The position numbers were made by a program, and so were the translations under genes. This document shows, in pieces, positions 1 to 5,659 of a stretch of 6,409 nucleotides of DNA. The notes beneath the pieces are model-generated. The model did not search any database, was not told the origin of the DNA, and saw nothing but the letters and a program-made list of their open reading frames with translations. Each line of letters begins with the position of its first letter. The stretch's first letter is position 1. The DNA is from DAIODI01 sp036746875 (GTDB lineage: Bacteria; Pseudomonadota; Alphaproteobacteria; Rhizobiales; Aestuariivirgaceae), in the NCBI GenBank assembly GCA_036746875.1, contig DAIODI010000165.1, positions 1 to 6,409 on the forward strand. Reading direction: 5' to 3'.

Positions 1-254
1 TCGGGCACGTGGATCAGGCCCTTGCCGACGATCTGGTTGGCGGGAACCTCGCGCACCGACTGGCCTTCGTAGAGGATATCGCCGGCGCTGGCCGCGATGA
101 TGCCGGAGAGGGCGCGCAACGTAGTGCTCTTCCCGGCGCCGTTCGCCCCGATCAGCGTCACGATCTGGTTCTTGCCCAGCGCCACCGACACGCCCTTGAG
201 CGCGTGGATGTTGCCGTAGAAAACGTGGAGGTTCCTGACGTCGAGAATGCTCAT
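1..254 (-). CDS. livF: Branched-chain amino acid ABC transporter ATPase LivF (partial, N-terminal 84 residues)
   Basis: This is the second ATP-binding subunit of a HAAT-family (Liv) importer; with LivG it forms the cytoplasmic ATPase pair that drives LivH/LivM. Only the N-terminal 84 codons plus two bases are present, and the C-terminal part runs off the left edge. The translation begins MSILDVRNLHVFYGNIHALK. It has the aromatic A-loop Tyr13 and a full Walker A, GANGAGKST, at residues 36-44. The last readable residues are GLIHVP followed by the bases GA, which fits the VPEGR motif typical of LivF, where Glu replaces the usual Q-loop Gln. The ATG lies 3 bases after the livG TAA, with only a weak purine-rich ribosome site inside the end of livG, so translational coupling is likely. 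The signature motif, Walker B and H-loop lie outside the window and cannot be judged. Position as last gene of the livKHMGF order supports the name. Confidence 0.95.
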   Translation of the reverse strand, partial: MSILDVRNLHVFYGNIHALKGVSVALGKNQIVTLIGANGAGKSTTLRALSGIIAASAGDILYEGQSVREVPANQIVGKGLIHVP

Positions 255-257
255 GGC

Positions 258-1046
258 TTACTTCAGCGCCTTTTCGGCGGTCGTGCCGAGATAGGCCTCG
301 ATCACCTTCTGGTCGGACTGAACCTCCGCCGGCGTGCCTTCGGAGATTTTCACGCCGTGGTCGAGAACGCTCACCCGGTCGGAGATGCCCATCACCACGC
401 GCATGGAGTGCTCGATGAGCAGGATGGTGACGCCGCGCTGGTCGCGCACCTTGCGCACGAAGTCCATCATGTCGATGGACTCGCGCGGGTTCATGCCGGC
501 CATCGGCTCGTCGAGCAGCAGCAGCTTCGGCCGGGTGGCGAGCGCGCGGCCTATTTCGAGGCGGCGCTGGTCGCCATAGGCGAGGTTGCGCGCCACCACG
601 TCGCCCTTGCCGGTCAGGCCGACGAAATCGAGCAGCGCGATGGCTTCGTCGTGGGCGTCGCGTTCGCTGTCGCGGGTGCCGCGGGTCTGCAGGACGGCGC
701 CGAGCCAGGTGGACTTCTGGTGGATGTGGCTGCCGACGAGGATGTTCTCGATCGCCGTGAGGTTCTTGAACAGGCGGATATTCTGGTAGGTGCGGTTGAC
801 GCCGGCGGCGGCGACGCGGGCGGGGGTGACGCCGTCGATGCGCACGCCGTCGAACCACACCTCCCCGCCGTCGGGGGTGTAGAAGTTCATGATGCAGTTG
901 AACACGGTGGTCTTGCCGGCGCCGTTCGGCCCGATGATCGAATGGATCGCGCCCTCGCGCACGCCGAGGTCGAGCCGGTCGACGGCGACGAGGCCGCCGA
1001 ACCGCTTGGTCATGCCGGTGGTCTTGAGCAGGGCGGGAGTCGCCAT
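258..1046 (-). CDS. livG: Branched-chain amino acid ABC transporter ATPase LivG
   Basis: This is a complete 262-residue ABC ATPase, close to the usual LivG length of about 255. It should sit on the cytoplasmic face of LivH/LivM and hydrolyse ATP for uptake. Visible motifs in order are Walker A GPNGAGKTT (39-47), the Q-loop in RTYQNIRLF (Gln88), the ABC signature LAYGDQRRLEIGRAL (155-169), Walker B KLLLLDEP (174-181), the D-loop AGMN (183-186) and the switch His213 in IEHSM. The LivG-type features are the RTYQNIRLF string and the long helical insertion between Q-loop and signature; LivF has VPEGR instead. The signature has LAYG where LSYG is common, a conservative change. ATG at 1046 is chosen because it lies 2 bases after the livM stop, is preceded by AGGGAAAGG, and begins the family homology. 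The same frame stays open far upstream through livM, but that part is out of frame with livM and is not coding. All catalytic residues are intact. Confidence 0.97.
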   Translation of the reverse strand: MATPALLKTTGMTKRFGGLVAVDRLDLGVREGAIHSIIGPNGAGKTTVFNCIMNFYTPDGGEVWFDGVRIDGVTPARVAAAGVNRTYQNIRLFKNLTAIENILVGSHIHQKSTWLGAVLQTRGTRDSERDAHDEAIALLDFVGLTGKGDVVARNLAYGDQRRLEIGRALATRPKLLLLDEPMAGMNPRESIDMMDFVRKVRDQRGVTILLIEHSMRVVMGISDRVSVLDHGVKISEGTPAEVQSDQKVIEAYLGTTAEKALK

Positions 1047-1048
1047 GG

Positions 1049-2788
1049 TCAGGCCTTTCCCTCGTGCATCAGGGCCGCCGCCCGCTCCGCCGCCAGCTCC
1101 TGTTCGCTGCGCCGCTCGCGCCGGCGCGCCGCCGACGGCCACAACCCTTCCGGCTTGAGACGCATCACCGCGATGATGGCGAGGCCGTAGAACAGGTAGC
1201 GGAACTCGCCGAACTCGCGCAGCATCTCCGGCAGGCCGATGAGCACCAGCGACCCCAGCGCCACGCCGGGCAGGCTGCCCATGCCGCCGACGATGATCAG
1301 CGCCAGCACGTTGATGGAGATGAGAAGCTGGAACGAGTGCGGGAAGATCGAGCCGAGCATGGTGGCGAAGATCGAGCCCGCCAGCCCGGCGAACGCGGCG
1401 CCCAGACCGTAGGCGAGGAGCTTGACGTTGACGAGGTTGATGCCCAGCGCCTGCGCCACGTCCTCGTCGTCGCGCACCGCCATCCAGGCGCGGCCGAGGC
1501 GCGAGTCCTCCAGCCGCCAGGCGACGTAGGCGGCGATGCAGGTGGCGACGAGCGCAAGGTAGAACAGGGCGACCGGCGTGTTGAACTCGAAGCCGAACAG
1601 CTCGGGCCGGGGAATATGCAGGATGCCCTTCGCGCCGGCCAGCACCGGCGCGGCGGCGTCCGACAGCACGATGACGCGCACGATCTCCCCCAGCCCCATG
1701 GTGGCGACGGCCAGATAGTCGCCGCGCACCTTCAGCACCGGCACGCCGAACAGGATGCCGACGAACACCGAGCAGAGCACCGCGATGGGCATCGCCTCCC
1801 ACCAGTTCAGCGCCGCGATGGCGTGCTCGTCGTTGGCGATGAGCAGCGCCGTGACGTAGGCGCCGACCGCGTAAAACGCGACGAAGCCGAGATCGAGCAA
1901 TCCGGCGAGGCCGACCTCGATGTTGAGGCCCATGCCCATCAGCGTGAACAGCGCCACGAGCAGCAGCACCTGGCCGATGAAGTTGCCGGCGAAGGCGGGA
2001 AACAGCACGGCGGCGACGGCGACGAAGGCGAGCAGCGTCCAGCGCAGGTTCCTCTGGCGCTCCGCCGGCAGCGCCGCGAAACGCTCGCGGAAGCGGTCGC
2101 CGAACCGCATCCGCGCGAAGCTGATCGCCGCCGCCACGACGAAGATGATGATCGCGCCCTGCAGCGTCAGACCGGTGAAGGTGTAGATCTGGTCGTGCAG
2201 CGGCTTGGTGAACGAGCTGTTGGCGAGGATCGGCCGGATCAGCTCCTGGAACAGCCCGGCGAGGCCGGCGCCGGCGAGGCCCGCCACCAGCGGCCGGCGC
2301 AGCGCCTCCGGCAGCAGCACCAGCCCGGCGCCGAGCGCCCCCAGCACGCCGCCCAGCGCGATGATCGCCGGCGCGCCGAGGATCGGCGGCTTCAGCGACA
2401 GCGACAGGAAGCGCAGCAGGTTCGGCTCCATGGCGACGAAGATCTGCCGAAGCCATGGCGCCGACCACATGGCGACGATCAGCACCGAGATGATCGCCGC
2501 CACGATCATGCCGGCGACCGCGCCGCCGGCGACCTCGGCCGGGGCCGCGCCGAACAGGCCGCGCCGCGCCACCATGACGCCGGCGATCAGGAACACGCAG
2601 CCCAGCGTGGCGTAGGCGAGGGTGACCTCGCCGACGATGATCCAACGCTGGTTGAACATCGTCAGGATGCCGACGATGGCGAGGAACACCGCCACCACGC
2701 CGAGCTGCACGCCGGTCCTTAGGACATGGGGCCAGGGCCCGGTGGTCTCCCGCTCGACGCGGCTTGAGGCGACGACATCGAAGGACAT
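1049..2788 (-). CDS. livM: Branched-chain amino acid ABC transporter permease LivM, long form
   Basis: Inner-membrane permease of the Liv importer that pairs with LivH to form the channel. The 579-residue product holds the conserved LivM core from about residue 250 to 552: the string GLAGLLDLGFVAFYAVGAY (293-311), VRGDYLAVATMGLGEIVRVI (354-373), the ATPase-coupling loop around RDDEDVAQALGIN (439-451), and the closing IIVGGMGSLPG (498-508) and RLKPEGLWP (543-551). Typical LivM proteins are about 320-425 residues. Here some 240 residues precede the core and contain several extra hydrophobic stretches: roughly 27-45, 55-74, 84-107, 139-159, 166-184 and 207-225. The first part may match the short N-terminal domain seen before the core in E. 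coli LivM; the rest I do not recognise. ATG at 2788 lies 4 bases after the livH stop, with a weak AGAGAG ribosome site. The C-terminus ends in a charged, probably helical tail (554-579). The core identification is firm; the role of the extension is unknown. Confidence 0.95.
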   Translation of the reverse strand: MSFDVVASSRVERETTGPWPHVLRTGVQLGVVAVFLAIVGILTMFNQRWIIVGEVTLAYATLGCVFLIAGVMVARRGLFGAAPAEVAGGAVAGMIVAAIISVLIVAMWSAPWLRQIFVAMEPNLLRFLSLSLKPPILGAPAIIALGGVLGALGAGLVLLPEALRRPLVAGLAGAGLAGLFQELIRPILANSSFTKPLHDQIYTFTGLTLQGAIIIFVVAAAISFARMRFGDRFRERFAALPAERQRNLRWTLLAFVAVAAVLFPAFAGNFIGQVLLLVALFTLMGMGLNIEVGLAGLLDLGFVAFYAVGAYVTALLIANDEHAIAALNWWEAMPIAVLCSVFVGILFGVPVLKVRGDYLAVATMGLGEIVRVIVLSDAAAPVLAGAKGILHIPRPELFGFEFNTPVALFYLALVATCIAAYVAWRLEDSRLGRAWMAVRDDEDVAQALGINLVNVKLLAYGLGAAFAGLAGSIFATMLGSIFPHSFQLLISINVLALIIVGGMGSLPGVALGSLVLIGLPEMLREFGEFRYLFYGLAIIAVMRLKPEGLWPSAARRRERRSEQELAAERAAALMHEGKA

Positions 2789-2792
2789 GGCG

Positions 2793-3890
2793 TCAGGCTC
2801 TCTTCTTGGCCAGCGCTTCGCCCAGCAATCCCTGCGGGCGGAAAATCAGCACCATCACCAGCATGGTGAAGGCGATGAGATCGCGCAGCTGGTAGGCGGC
2901 GGGAATGCCGAGCCCGTCAAGGAACAGCGCCGGTCCCATCGATTCGGCCAGCCCCAGCACGATCCCCCCGATCATCGCGCCCGGGATGTTGCCGATGCCG
3001 CCGAGCACCGCGGCGGCGAACGCCTTGATGCCGGGGAGGAAGCCCGAGTAGAAGTAGATCTGCTTGTAGACGAAGCAGTACAGCACCCCGCCGATCCCCG
3101 CCATGCAGGCGCCGAGCACGAAGGTGAAGATGATCACCTTGTTGGCGTCGATGCCCATCAGCGCCGCCGTGTCGCGGTCCTCGGAGACGGCGCGCATCGC
3201 CATGCCCATCCGGGTGCGCTGGACGATCAGGTAGAGGAACGCCATCGCCGCCAGCGCCGTGAAGATGACGATCGGCTGCACCACCGGCACCTGGAAGCCG
3301 ATGAAATCGATCTTGCCTTTCATCCACTCCGGATCGGGGTAGGAGCGGACGTTGTTGCCGAACATGCCGCGGAAGGTGTGCTGGATCACGAACGAGGCGC
3401 CGATGGCGCAGATCAGCGGCGCCAGCGTCGCGACGTGCCGGAACGGCCGGTAGCAGACGCGCTCGACGATCAACGCGGTCGCGGTGCATACCGCCATCGA
3501 CAAAAGCATGACGCCGCCGACGGCGAGAAACGGGTGGCTGTCGAGGAAGCCCGAGCGGTCGAAGGCGCGGGCGAGGAAGAAGGCGGAGAACGCGCCGGTC
3601 ATCACCACGTCGCCGTGGGCGAAGTTGATCAGCCGCAGGATGCCGTAGACCATCGTGTAGCCGAGCGCGATCAGCGCGTAGATGCCGCCGATGGTGAGCC
3701 CGAACATGAAGAAGTCGAACCACTGGGTGGCGTTGTAGGTGCCCTTCACCAGCGTGCCGATGGTGCCGCCCACCACGACGAAGATGACCGTGAGGCGCAG
3801 CGCCCACAGCACGGCGTCCACGAAGGTGAACTTGTGCAGGCCCTTGAACAGGGCGCGCCGTTGGTCGGCTGTCCCGGCCGGTGCGGCCAT
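2793..3890 (-). CDS. livH: Branched-chain amino acid ABC transporter permease LivH
   Basis: This inner-membrane permease is partner of LivM. The 365-residue product has the LivH core from about residue 57: FGLTIGGIYALIALGYTMVY (63-82), the hallmark GILRLINFAHGDVVMTGAF (83-101), the cytoplasmic coupling loop MRAVSEDRDTAALMGIDANK (232-251), and the closing FAAAVLGGIGNIPGAMIGGI (291-310) and RPQGLLGE (351-358). The usual length is about 290-310, so about 55 residues are extra at the N-terminus, including one additional hydrophobic segment (about 27-48). ATG at 3890 is preceded by the G-rich AGGGGGAG about 9 bases upstream and is the first Met of the frame; a shorter start within the extension is not excluded. 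It is the first gene of the tightly packed HMGF block. Upstream, 272 bases including a scaffold gap separate it from livK, so whether it shares livK's transcript or has its own promoter cannot be read here. Confidence 0.95.
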   Translation of the reverse strand: MAAPAGTADQRRALFKGLHKFTFVDAVLWALRLTVIFVVVGGTIGTLVKGTYNATQWFDFFMFGLTIGGIYALIALGYTMVYGILRLINFAHGDVVMTGAFSAFFLARAFDRSGFLDSHPFLAVGGVMLLSMAVCTATALIVERVCYRPFRHVATLAPLICAIGASFVIQHTFRGMFGNNVRSYPDPEWMKGKIDFIGFQVPVVQPIVIFTALAAMAFLYLIVQRTRMGMAMRAVSEDRDTAALMGIDANKVIIFTFVLGACMAGIGGVLYCFVYKQIYFYSGFLPGIKAFAAAVLGGIGNIPGAMIGGIVLGLAESMGPALFLDGLGIPAAYQLRDLIAFTMLVMVLIFRPQGLLGEALAKKRA

Positions 3891-3967
3891 GATCCCCGTC
3901 TCCCCCTGGTGACGTGATGGACGCGCCCCGGGTAGCGCGCCGCCGACCGCTCCGCTGGGGACCGGAC

Positions 3968-4072
3968 GGGGGGGGGGGGGGGGGGGGCCCGGGGGGGGGG
4001 GGGGGGAAGAGGAAAAAAAAATTAAGGGGTGGAGAGGGCGAGGAAGGGGGCGGCGAGGCAGGNNNNNNNNNN
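3968..4072. other. Scaffold gap with damaged flanking sequence
   Basis: Positions 4063-4072 are ten N. Directly before them are a 20-base G run (3968-3987), CCC, a 16-base G run (3991-4006), and then a tract to 4062 made almost entirely of purines with a nine-base A run. This differs sharply from the balanced high-GC sequence on both sides. Runs of G are the typical failed-signal call of two-colour sequencers, and a round number of N is typical of a scaffolder, so I read 3968-4062 as unreliable bases at a contig end. The true livK-livH spacer length is therefore unknown. The joining of the two contigs is still credible because livK followed by livH is the canonical order. The rest of the spacer (3891-3967 and 4073-4162) holds no gene that I can see. 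Confidence 0.85.
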
Positions 4073-4113
4073 CGGGTTCGCCCGCCGCCTACCGCCCCGT
4101 GGGTCCCCGTACG

Positions 4114-4135
4114 GCGTCGCGCCGGAGCGCGCCGC
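4114..4135 (-). terminator. Possible GC-rich hairpin downstream of livK
   Basis: An imperfect inverted repeat lies 28 bases past the livK stop: arms GCG-T-CGCG and CGCG-C-CGC on the plus strand (7 pairs with one mismatch) around a 6-base loop. No U-tract follows, so it is not a classical intrinsic terminator. In liv operons a stem-loop between the binding-protein gene and the permeases often reduces downstream expression or protects the livK message, and this hairpin could serve that role. In such GC-rich sequence the same match could arise by chance. Confidence 0.25.
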
Positions 4136-4162
4136 GGATTGCGTCAGTTACTTCGGAAAAAT

Positions 4163-5398
4163 CTAGGTCGGGTTCTTGCCGACCTCGAAGGTGCCCGGAT
4201 CGCCGTCGGTGAACTGGTAGACGGCGAAGTTGAAGGCGCCGCACTGGCCGTGTTCGTTGCAGTTGATGGGACCCGAGATGCCGTCATAGCCGGTGGTGGC
4301 GAACAGCGCGTCACGCAGCGCCTTGCGGCCGATGAAGGTGTTGCCGGCGTCGTCGGTCTTGGCGACCTTCTCGATCGCCTGCTGCAGGATCGACGCCGCG
4401 TCGTAAGCCTGAGCGTGGAACGAGTTGATCGGGCCTTCGCCGAACTTGGCCTTGTAGGCCTCGACGAACTCCGGATACTTCTTGCCCATCGCCTCCACCG
4501 AGATGTCGACGTTGGTGATGCGGAAGCCCTTGGCGGCGTCGCCCGCGGCCTCAAGCAGACCCGGCGCCATCAACGACGACCCGCCGATGATGTTGGTGTC
4601 CTTGAGGTCAGCCACCTCCTGCGACTGGCGCACGATCTGCGCGGCGGCCGCCACGAAGATCGGGAAGTAGAGCGTGCACGGCTTCTTGGCGCCGATGCCG
4701 GTGAGCACCGGGCGCATGTCCACGTCGGTCGGCGCGATGGCTTCCTCGGCCACCACTTCGCCGCCCAGCTCCTTGAAGCGGTTGGCCGCCACCTTGGCGA
4801 GCTGCGAGGCGTAGGGGCTTCCGTCGTGAATGGTGGCCAGCGTCTTGCACTTCAGCTCGTTGAAGAAGTACTCGGCGTCGTTCCGGCCCTGGTCGGCGTC
4901 GGAGTAGATCGTGCGCAGGTAACCGAAGAACTCCGGCTTGCGGTCCGGCGCGGTGAGCGACGGCGCCGTGGTGGCGGTGCCAATGTTCACGATGCCCTGC
5001 TTCCACAGGATCGGCGCGGCCGCGGTGGCCGCCGACGAGCACGCCGGCCCGAGCACCGCCACCATGTTCGGCACGGTGGAGAGCTTGGTGCCGGCGGTCT
5101 GGCCGCCCTCGGCGTTGCAGCCGTCGTCCTCCACCACGAACTGGATGTCGTGGCCGGCGATCTTGTTGCCGATCTGGTCGAAGAAGATCTCGGCGCCGCG
5201 CTTGGAGTCGACGCCCAGCGCCGTGTCGGCGCCGGAGATCACCCAGTACCCGCCGATGGTGATCGGCGCGCCCTTCGGGATTTCAACGACGCCGATCTCG
5301 TCCGTCACCGGACCCTTGGTTTCTGCCGCCAGCGCGGTCCCGGCGGTCCAGCCCGCCAAGGCAATTGCGGAGGCGGTCAACATCAGGCGCTTCATCAT
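4163..5398 (-). CDS. livK: Periplasmic branched-chain amino acid-binding protein LivK
   Basis: This is the substrate-binding protein of the importer (Peripla_BP_6 / LIV-binding fold), 411 residues. A Sec signal peptide covers residues 1-24: MMKR, a hydrophobic stretch, then the AxA site ALA before AETKG. The mature part opens with ITIGGYWVISG and has the expected GPACSSAATAAAP loop (118-129) and the T-rich IGTATTAPSLT segment (139-149) that line the ligand site in this family. Cysteines at 94, 120, 184, 241, 380 and 386 fit disulfides in the periplasm; 94-120 matches the spacing of the disulfide in LIV-BP. The frame stays open to an ATG at 5518, but the start at 5398 (or 5395) is preferred because it gives a proper signal peptide and has an AG-rich ribosome site. 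The stop is TAG; the following codons read IFPK then TAA, so the C-terminus may be truncated by five residues or affected by a base error. The exact ligand is not shown by sequence; leucine/isoleucine/valine is the family default, but other amino acids or amides are possible. Confidence 0.93.
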   Translation of the reverse strand: MMKRLMLTASAIALAGWTAGTALAAETKGPVTDEIGVVEIPKGAPITIGGYWVISGADTALGVDSKRGAEIFFDQIGNKIAGHDIQFVVEDDGCNAEGGQTAGTKLSTVPNMVAVLGPACSSAATAAAPILWKQGIVNIGTATTAPSLTAPDRKPEFFGYLRTIYSDADQGRNDAEYFFNELKCKTLATIHDGSPYASQLAKVAANRFKELGGEVVAEEAIAPTDVDMRPVLTGIGAKKPCTLYFPIFVAAAAQIVRQSQEVADLKDTNIIGGSSLMAPGLLEAAGDAAKGFRITNVDISVEAMGKKYPEFVEAYKAKFGEGPINSFHAQAYDAASILQQAIEKVAKTDDAGNTFIGRKALRDALFATTGYDGISGPINCNEHGQCGAFNFAVYQFTDGDPGTFEVGKNPT

Positions 5399-5401
5399 CG
5401 G

Positions 5402-5416
5402 CTCTTTTTCCCTTTC
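5402..5416 (-). promoter_or_regulatory. livK ribosome binding site
   Basis: Reading the minus strand, GAAAGGGAAAAAGAG precedes CCG and then two consecutive ATG codons (5398 and 5395). AGAG lies 3 bases before the first ATG and 6 before the second, while AAGGGA lies 10 and 13 before. Either Met can be the start. The site decides against the far upstream ATG at 5518, which would add 40 non-signal residues before the signal peptide. Confidence 0.6.
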
Positions 5417-5496
5417 GAGTTGCGTTTCCCTGGGCCGGGACTCGTCTTGAGGCTCTGCGGCGAACGTCTTTGTCGGGAGTCCCTTGGCCAACCGGC

Positions 5497-5512
5497 GCGA
5501 TCGAGCGATCGC
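5497..5512. repeat. Inverted repeat in the livK leader, possible operator
   Basis: The arms GCGATC and GATCGC are perfect and separated by GAGC. The repeat falls at or just after the predicted livK transcription start, a common place for a repressor site or a 5' untranslated hairpin. No known operator is recognised, and GATC/CGATCG-rich palindromes are frequent in GC-rich genomes. Confidence 0.3.
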
Positions 5513-5520
5513 AGACATTC

Positions 5521-5550
5521 ATCGTGCGCATGCGCCGTGAACCGAGTCAA
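5521..5550 (-). promoter_or_regulatory. Predicted livK promoter (sigma-70 type)
   Basis: On the minus strand, TTGACT (5545-5550) matches the -35 consensus in five of six bases. CACGAT (5521-5526), 18 bases later, keeps the important A2, A5 and T6 of a -10 element. Transcription would begin near 5514 and leave a ~115-base leader before livK, which also rules out a protein start at 5518. The spacer contains a perfect 10-base palindrome, GCGCATGCGC (5526-5535), well placed for a regulator. The weak -10 suggests activation or regulated use. This is inferred from consensus matching only. Confidence 0.4.
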
Positions 5551-5603
5551 TCGTCTGTCCGGGTTCAGCCTGGGTTATCGCATTTGGCCGATGACGGATC
5601 TGG

Positions 5604-5640
5604 CGAAGGCGTCGGACCATCCGGATCGTTTTCGCCTTCG
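5604..5640. repeat. Perfect 8-base inverted repeat between the transposase remnant and the livK leader
   Basis: The arms CGAAGGCG (5604-5611) and CGCCTTCG (5633-5640) are perfect complements around a 21-base loop that itself contains CGGA-CCA-TCCG and the palindrome ATCCGGAT. It lies about 20 bases after the transposase stop codon and could end transcription from the IS side or be part of the IS subterminal region. No T-run follows on the minus strand. Confidence 0.35.
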
Positions 5641-5659
5641 GCTGACGGCGACCCTGGGT

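Noticed and set aside
9..1190. A 393-codon plus-strand open frame opposite livF and livG
   Set aside because: It overlaps two firmly identified ATPase genes and the start of livM coding on the other strand; its composition is that of a shadow.
258..2645. A 795-codon minus-strand frame that would fuse extra sequence to LivG
   Set aside because: Only the last 262 codons are LivG. The upstream part overlaps livM in another frame and is R/H-rich noise; the correct start is at 1046.
1064..2722. A 552-codon open frame on the plus strand opposite livM
   Set aside because: Its translation is a monotone mix of H, D, R, Q, E, A and G with no domain, as expected from the antisense of a GC-rich membrane-protein gene. 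livM on the other strand is certain.
2622..3917. A 431-codon plus-strand open frame opposite livH
   Set aside because: It is a low-complexity antisense shadow of livH with the same H/D/E/R-rich composition, no family resemblance, and no plausible start context.
3968..4006. G-quadruplex-like runs
   Set aside because: The long G tracts next to an N gap are best explained as failed base calls, not a structured element.
3934..4135. A 10-base direct repeat AGCGCGCCGC at 3934-3943 and 4126-4135 on both sides of the gap
   Set aside because: It is short and made of common GC-rich words, and one side adjoins damaged sequence; chance is sufficient.
5399..5518. A 40-residue N-terminal extension of LivK from the ATG at 5518
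   Set aside because: It would place charged residues ahead of a clean Sec signal peptide and start upstream of the predicted transcription start; the ATG pair at 5398/5395 has its own ribosome site.
5497..5535. CRISPR, tRNA or riboswitch signal in the livK leader
   Set aside because: There are no spaced repeats, no cloverleaf and no conserved aptamer motif that I recognise; only short palindromes are present.
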